In this document: one piece after another, positions 60,707 through 64,000 of the stretch
How positions within the stretch are numbered: the stretch's first letter is position 1
How the letters are laid out: every line of letters starts with the position of its first letter
NCBI GenBank assembly: GCA_027491395.1
Contig: JAOZFI010000006.1
Coordinates: forward strand, 62,001 to 126,000
DNA from: Thermoproteota archaeon
Lineage (GTDB): Archaea; Korarchaeota; Korarchaeia; Korarchaeales; Korarchaeaceae
DNA: 64,000 bases
Reading direction: 5' to 3'
Notes under the pieces: generated by a model
Seen by the model: the letters and a program-made list of their open reading frames with translations, nothing else
Database searches by the model: none
Told to the model about the DNA's origin: nothing
Position numbers and translations under genes: made by a program

Positions 60707-61348
60707 ATGGCGGGGACGAAGATTAAGTTCGTCATAGAGGAGGTGGACGGTAGATACGTGGGAATTGGAGTTGGTGGAAGGGAGCTCTACTGCAATACGA
60801 TCCCCCTCCCCTCCAAAGAGGAGGCAGAGGCCGACCTGAGAGCTACCTGCTACTCGGCGTGGGGGGATTCATTGGATCTAGTGCCAGAGTATCACATACC
60901 CTCAGCTTACGGATTGGCCCTCCTTATAAGTAAGCTGTTCTCCGGCGAGAGTACAGATCTCTCCGGAATCAGACTGGCCCGCCATCCCCGGGACAAATTT
61001 TGGAACGCTATCTTGCTGATGAGCTCAATACCGAGGGGCATGGTAACAACCTACGGGGAGCTGGCGAGGGCCTTGGGCACGTCGCCGAGGGCCGCTGGAA
61101 ACTATGCCTCTCGAAACCCGTTTCCGCTCATAGTTCCCTGCCACAGGGTGATAAGGAGCGACATGAGGATAGGGGGCTACAGCTACGGTCCCATACTTAA
61201 AGCATCACTGTTAATTGCAGAAGGTGTGAAGGTGGACTTCGACACAGGTAAGGTAGATCCCTCAAGGGTGATCAGATCCGAGGATTTACTGTCCCTTAAG
61301 GAGGTGCAGGGAATTGTCAGTTACCACCAAACACGTCTTCGCATCTGA
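60707..61348 (+). CDS. ogt: O6-alkylguanine-DNA alkyltransferase
   Basis: Suicide repair protein moving alkyl groups from O6-guanine to Cys145 in the motif IVPCHRVI. The DNA-binding helix has the RAAGNYASRNPFPL segment with the arginine finger. VTTYGELARAL and GGYSYG are also family marks. The length of 213 aa includes an N-terminal alpha/beta domain. The 3' end carries GGAGGTG that serves as the SD for crenactin, whose TTG start lies inside this gene. Confidence 0.94.
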   Translation: MAGTKIKFVIEEVDGRYVGIGVGGRELYCNTIPLPSKEEAEADLRATCYSAWGDSLDLVPEYHIPSAYGLALLISKLFSGESTDLSGIRLARHPRDKFWNAILLMSSIPRGMVTTYGELARALGTSPRAAGNYASRNPFPLIVPCHRVIRSDMRIGGYSYGPILKASLLIAEGVKVDFDTGKVDPSRVIRSEDLLSLKEVQGIVSYHQTRLRI

Positions 61349-62597
61349 CTTCGGTACTTCATACTACAAGTTCGGGCCTTGGTGGCTCATGAAGACCGGT
61401 CCCGACATGGTAGAGAACAGGGGGTACTTTCCGAGGATATCGAAGCTCTCGGCCGAGGTCAGGGGCATAAAGTCTAGGGAAGTAGTGGTGGGTAACGAGG
61501 TAGCAGAGTACTTGGAGTCTAGAGCTGACCTATCTAGGCTATATTATCCCATGAGAAATGGCATAGTGGAGAGAGGGGATGAGAGGGGCTGGAAGGTTAT
61601 AAAGGAGCTCGTGAGATACGGGCTTCTCAAATACCATCCCGGAAGAACGGATTCTACTGGAGTTCCCTTCCATGGCTTCTTCGTAGTCGCATCGCTAGCT
61701 GCCCAAGCACCCACCTACATGTACGAGAGGATGTTTGAGATCCATAGGGAGGTGAACGCCGAGGAAGGAGGTGGCCTCGTGAGGGCGGTCACTATAATAC
61801 CACAGCCGCTAGCTGTTGCTATAGCGGAGAAGGCGGTAACATGCATCGTGGTTGAAGCTGGACATGGAAACACCCAGATAACGCCCATAAGCAGGGACGT
61901 AATCAAGGCCGCCTTGATTCCCCTCAACAGGGGAGGAAGCGACTCGGACAGGATCGCGGCCCAGATACTGAAGGATCTCGGTTACTCCGACTTAGCTAGG
62001 GAGGAGAAATTCGTCCGTATATTCAAGGAATCAGTGGGCCTCCTTCCCTTAGACGTAGATAAAGCCGTATCCTGGGCGAAGGATCATCCCAGCGCGTTGC
62101 AGTCGGTCTTCCGCATTCCCGGTACTACCGTGGAGGTGGACATGGGAGATAAAGCGTGGCAGAGGTTCCTCATCGGCGAGTTCTTCTTCAATCCCGGACA
62201 CGAGATCTTCGAGAGCTACTACTCTAGGGGCTTTACTCCCCCCAAGGACACTCTAGTGGGAGGTGAAGTAATCCCAGGGGATGTGAGCCTCGCCGAAGCC
62301 CTGAGGGAAGCCATTTCCAAGACCCCTGTTGAACTACAATCGTCCATAGTTAGGCACGTTATACTATCGGGAGGGGCCTTCAACTGGCAAGTCCCCAAAG
62401 GATTGGAAGGGATAGCTACGGACTCGCCGACCAAGCTTAAGGTGATGATGAAATCCGTGGGTCTGGAAACCGGTCCCAAGATGGTCTCAGACCCTCAGTT
62501 CAGCGTGTGGAGAGGAGCCGTAGTCTACGGATTGGCAGTCGGGGAAGGAATAAAGTGGGACTGGGGAAAAATGGAGGGCTGGTTCTACGTGGAATGA
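61314..62597 (+). CDS. Crenactin (archaeal actin homologue)
   Basis: Actin-superfamily filament protein of 427 aa, close to Pyrobaculum crenactin in length and motifs. Phosphate loop 1 DFGTSYYKFGPW starts at residue 12. LYYPMRNGIVERGDERGW, IIPQPLAVAIAEKAV and phosphate loop 2 VVEAGHGNTQITPIS follow. LNRGGSDSDRIAAQILKDLGYSD, LSGGAFNWQVPKG and DPQFSVWRGAVVYG complete the match. It probably forms double-helical filaments shaping the cell. TTG at 61314 has a strong GGAGGTG 7 bases upstream, within ogt. No arcadin-like gene is recognised beside it. Confidence 0.93.
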   Translation: MSVTTKHVFASDFGTSYYKFGPWWLMKTGPDMVENRGYFPRISKLSAEVRGIKSREVVVGNEVAEYLESRADLSRLYYPMRNGIVERGDERGWKVIKELVRYGLLKYHPGRTDSTGVPFHGFFVVASLAAQAPTYMYERMFEIHREVNAEEGGGLVRAVTIIPQPLAVAIAEKAVTCIVVEAGHGNTQITPISRDVIKAALIPLNRGGSDSDRIAAQILKDLGYSDLAREEKFVRIFKESVGLLPLDVDKAVSWAKDHPSALQSVFRIPGTTVEVDMGDKAWQRFLIGEFFFNPGHEIFESYYSRGFTPPKDTLVGGEVIPGDVSLAEALREAISKTPVELQSSIVRHVILSGGAFNWQVPKGLEGIATDSPTKLKVMMKSVGLETGPKMVSDPQFSVWRGAVVYGLAVGEGIKWDWGKMEGWFYVE

Positions 62598-63310
62598 ACC
62601 ATCTCTTGGAATTGGATGGCATTCTCGAAGCTAAAATAGGAGTTATTGAATAGTACGTAGTTCTCCCTCAAGGACCACTTCTCCACGATCTCCCTAAGCT
62701 TCTCTAATTCCTCCTGACCGTACTTGTGAGAGTAAACAATCTTCTTTCCCTCCTTCCTCCCATGCAGTCTATAATACCGAATCTTACCGTAAACAGGAAC
62801 TTCGTACATGGGGTCTACAACATGGGAGATACCTAGGTCCTCCAGCAGATCCCTGAACTCCGGGCTCTTGAACCAACCAGCCTCTCTGACCTCCCATGTC
62901 AGCAGGAAATCCCCTGATATGGCTGAGAAGAACTCTCGCGCGTTGGTGAGATTGACCTCGTTGAATTCGAAGGAGGGCGGGCTTTGAAAAACTACAATAT
63001 TAGCTCCGAGCTCCTTCACTAGAGTCCTGAATTCCTCCCAAAGGTCGAAGTTCTCCTTGGTGGGCTTTAGCGACCCGTAAGAGTCTTCCTTAGGAAGGCC
63101 CGTCTTATCCCATATCCTGCTCTTGGGATCGTGGGTGAAGGCCATCCAGGCCTTTACGGTGAATTCAAAGTCTTTAGGGGATTCTCCACGCCATTTTCTT
63201 AAAGTTTCAACCTTTGGAGGTTTATAAAATGTCTTTTGGATCTCCACCAACCTGAGTTTCTCGTAGTACTTCTTCCTAGAGACCTGAAACCCGCAGCAAC
63301 CCACCTTCAC
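62585..63310 (-). CDS. DUF72 family protein
   Basis: TIM-barrel protein of 241 aa in COG1801. It has VGCCGFQVSRKKYYEKL at the start, then FTVKAWMAFTHD, VVFQSPPSFEF, LTWEVREAGWF and RYYRLHGRKEG. Function is unknown. GTG at 63310 overlaps the upstream stop (GTGA) and begins directly on the first strand. A longer form to 63328 is less likely. Its 3' end overlaps crenactin by 13 bases. Confidence 0.88.
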   Translation of the reverse strand: MKVGCCGFQVSRKKYYEKLRLVEIQKTFYKPPKVETLRKWRGESPKDFEFTVKAWMAFTHDPKSRIWDKTGLPKEDSYGSLKPTKENFDLWEEFRTLVKELGANIVVFQSPPSFEFNEVNLTNAREFFSAISGDFLLTWEVREAGWFKSPEFRDLLEDLGISHVVDPMYEVPVYGKIRYYRLHGRKEGKKIVYSHKYGQEELEKLREIVEKWSLRENYVLFNNSYFSFENAIQFQEMVHST

Positions 63311-64000
63311 GGTAACAGATATCCCCATTTCTCCACTATCGCCTCCACATCCCTATCCCTTCTAATTACTGATAAGAGGTTTTCACCCCTCATGAAAGAG
63401 TCTAGCACCTCCCTCATGGATCTAACTCCAGCTAAGATCCCTCTGGGGTGATCATATATTCCTAGATCCCCGTTGAGGATCACCTGCAGGTCCTCAGGTA
63501 CGTTAGCGATGGCTATTCCCTGATGGACTTGGGGAGCAGTCAACGGCATCGCGGCGTCCTTCCCACCTCCTATGATTTCGTCTAGCTCCATAACGATTCC
63601 CAAATCTTCCCGCTTCCACGCCACGGGTCTCTCAATCAGATCAAAGCCACTAACCCTTAGGAGCTCGTAAGTGGCTTTAATTCCCAGACCTACCTCTCTA
63701 ATGAGGCAGTTCACCCCCCTCGCTGCTAAAAATATGTCATCTAGGAACTCGATCGCAAGCTCAAGCCTGCCTAAATCCCAGCACAGATGAACGTAAAATC
63801 CCCTCATCCCCAAGGAGATGGCGCGCTCTAGGTCTTCCGAAGATGTAGGAAGTCTCATGAAGTACAACACCCGCCTTCCTTTCTCCTCTTTTATTCTATC
63901 GGTGATTTCGACTATTTGATGAGCCCTATCTAGGTAGGGAGAAGCCTCCTTGTCCATTAAATTGAGAGGATCGAAGCCCACGTGAAGACCAGCTTTACAC
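63307..64000 (-). CDS. Unrecognised protein, 5' end beyond window
   Basis: The frame stays open to the right edge. The first possible start in view is GTG at 63981 without an SD motif, but the preceding codons (CKAGLHVGFDPLNL) look coding, so the gene likely begins outside. About 230 residues are visible. They alternate strands and helices in a barrel-like way (VLYFMRLPTSSEDLERAISL, REVGLGIKATYELL). Polar segments MELDEIIGGGKD and LTAPQVHQGIA may be functional. No signal or membrane segment is seen. I do not recognise the family. It is coupled to DUF72 by a 4-base overlap. Confidence 0.6.
   Translation of the reverse strand, partial: CKAGLHVGFDPLNLMDKEASPYLDRAHQIVEITDRIKEEKGRRVLYFMRLPTSSEDLERAISLGMRGFYVHLCWDLGRLELAIEFLDDIFLAARGVNCLIREVGLGIKATYELLRVSGFDLIERPVAWKREDLGIVMELDEIIGGGKDAAMPLTAPQVHQGIAIANVPEDLQVILNGDLGIYDHPRGILAGVRSMREVLDSFMRGENLLSVIRRDRDVEAIVEKWGYLLP

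Noticed and set aside
63307-63981. RuBisCO-like or other named TIM-barrel enzyme
   Set aside because: No active-site lysine motif or other diagnostic residues could be matched.
1-64000. CRISPR arrays, insertion sequences, prophage
   Set aside because: No regularly spaced repeats, transposase or phage genes were seen on either strand.

Overview
The window is gene-dense chromosomal DNA from an archaeon, most likely a thermophile of the TACK lineage. Supporting genes are MCM with a GINS subunit, Hel308, TFB, TBP, RpoP, RpoK, Alba, a thermosome, a V/A-type ATP synthase, class I LysRS, a short XPF nuclease, RPA, tRNA-G10 dimethyltransferase, a bifunctional FBP aldolase/phosphatase, 3-hexulose-6-phosphate synthase and a crenactin-type actin. 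Starts are ATG, GTG or TTG, Shine-Dalgarno motifs of the GGTGA type are common, and many starts overlap the previous stop by 4 bases. Crenactin together with euryarchaeal-like features makes Korarchaeota a good guess, but that placement is inference. I see no phage, IS element, CRISPR array or island of foreign composition.

Layout. 1-8.6 kb: a leftward replication/processing run (GINS, MCM, Hel308, PurB, aCPSF2-type beta-CASP nuclease, end of a GTPase), with NAD kinase divergent. 8.6-18.9 kb: tRNA-Leu(CAA), a membrane-anchored winged-helix regulator, a Toprim/UPF0201 pair, then a long leftward run of RNase Z, tRNA-G10 methyltransferase, Nog1, a site-2-protease-like enzyme, an M20 hydrolase and a proteasome beta subunit, then tRNA-Thr, a secreted gingipain-like protease with a small coupled gene, and tRNA-Gly. 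19-26 kb, rightward: the transcription core TFB-RpoP-signal peptidase-TBP, then FBP aldolase/phosphatase, with TPI convergent, DUF89, AMMECR1 and a glycosyltransferase. 26-31 kb, leftward: thermosome, RpoK, Alba, LysRS and a coiled-coil protein. 31-36 kb: Lhr helicase, HPS, two DUF131 membrane proteins, and a UDP-GlcNAc 2-epimerase with an extra C-terminal domain.

36-45.4 kb holds nine genes of the V/A-ATP synthase: I and K rightward, facing F-H-E-A-B-D-C leftward. 45.5-54.5 kb has tRNA-Leu(UAA), a CYTH protein, an MTA/SAH deaminase, a secreted gluzincin protease, a pyruvate:ferredoxin oxidoreductase operon without a gamma gene, a small unknown protein divergent from agmatinase over a palindrome-bearing promoter, an orphan ECF-type S component, and HflX. 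54.5-64 kb has a UbiD-family decarboxylase, AsnRS, an XPF/RPA/RtcA operon, an O6-alkylguanine alkyltransferase overlapped by crenactin, DUF72, and an unrecognised gene running off the end.

The content is mostly information processing, energy conservation and central metabolism. The items most worth a second look are a proteasome beta subunit with alanine where Thr1 should be, the two secreted membrane-anchored proteases, the epimerase/RCK-C-like fusion, crenactin without recognisable arcadin neighbours, three CCA-encoding tRNA genes placed 20-41 bases upstream of same-strand protein genes, and compact regulatory elements at speB and tbp. No stretch longer than 300 bases lacks a gene.
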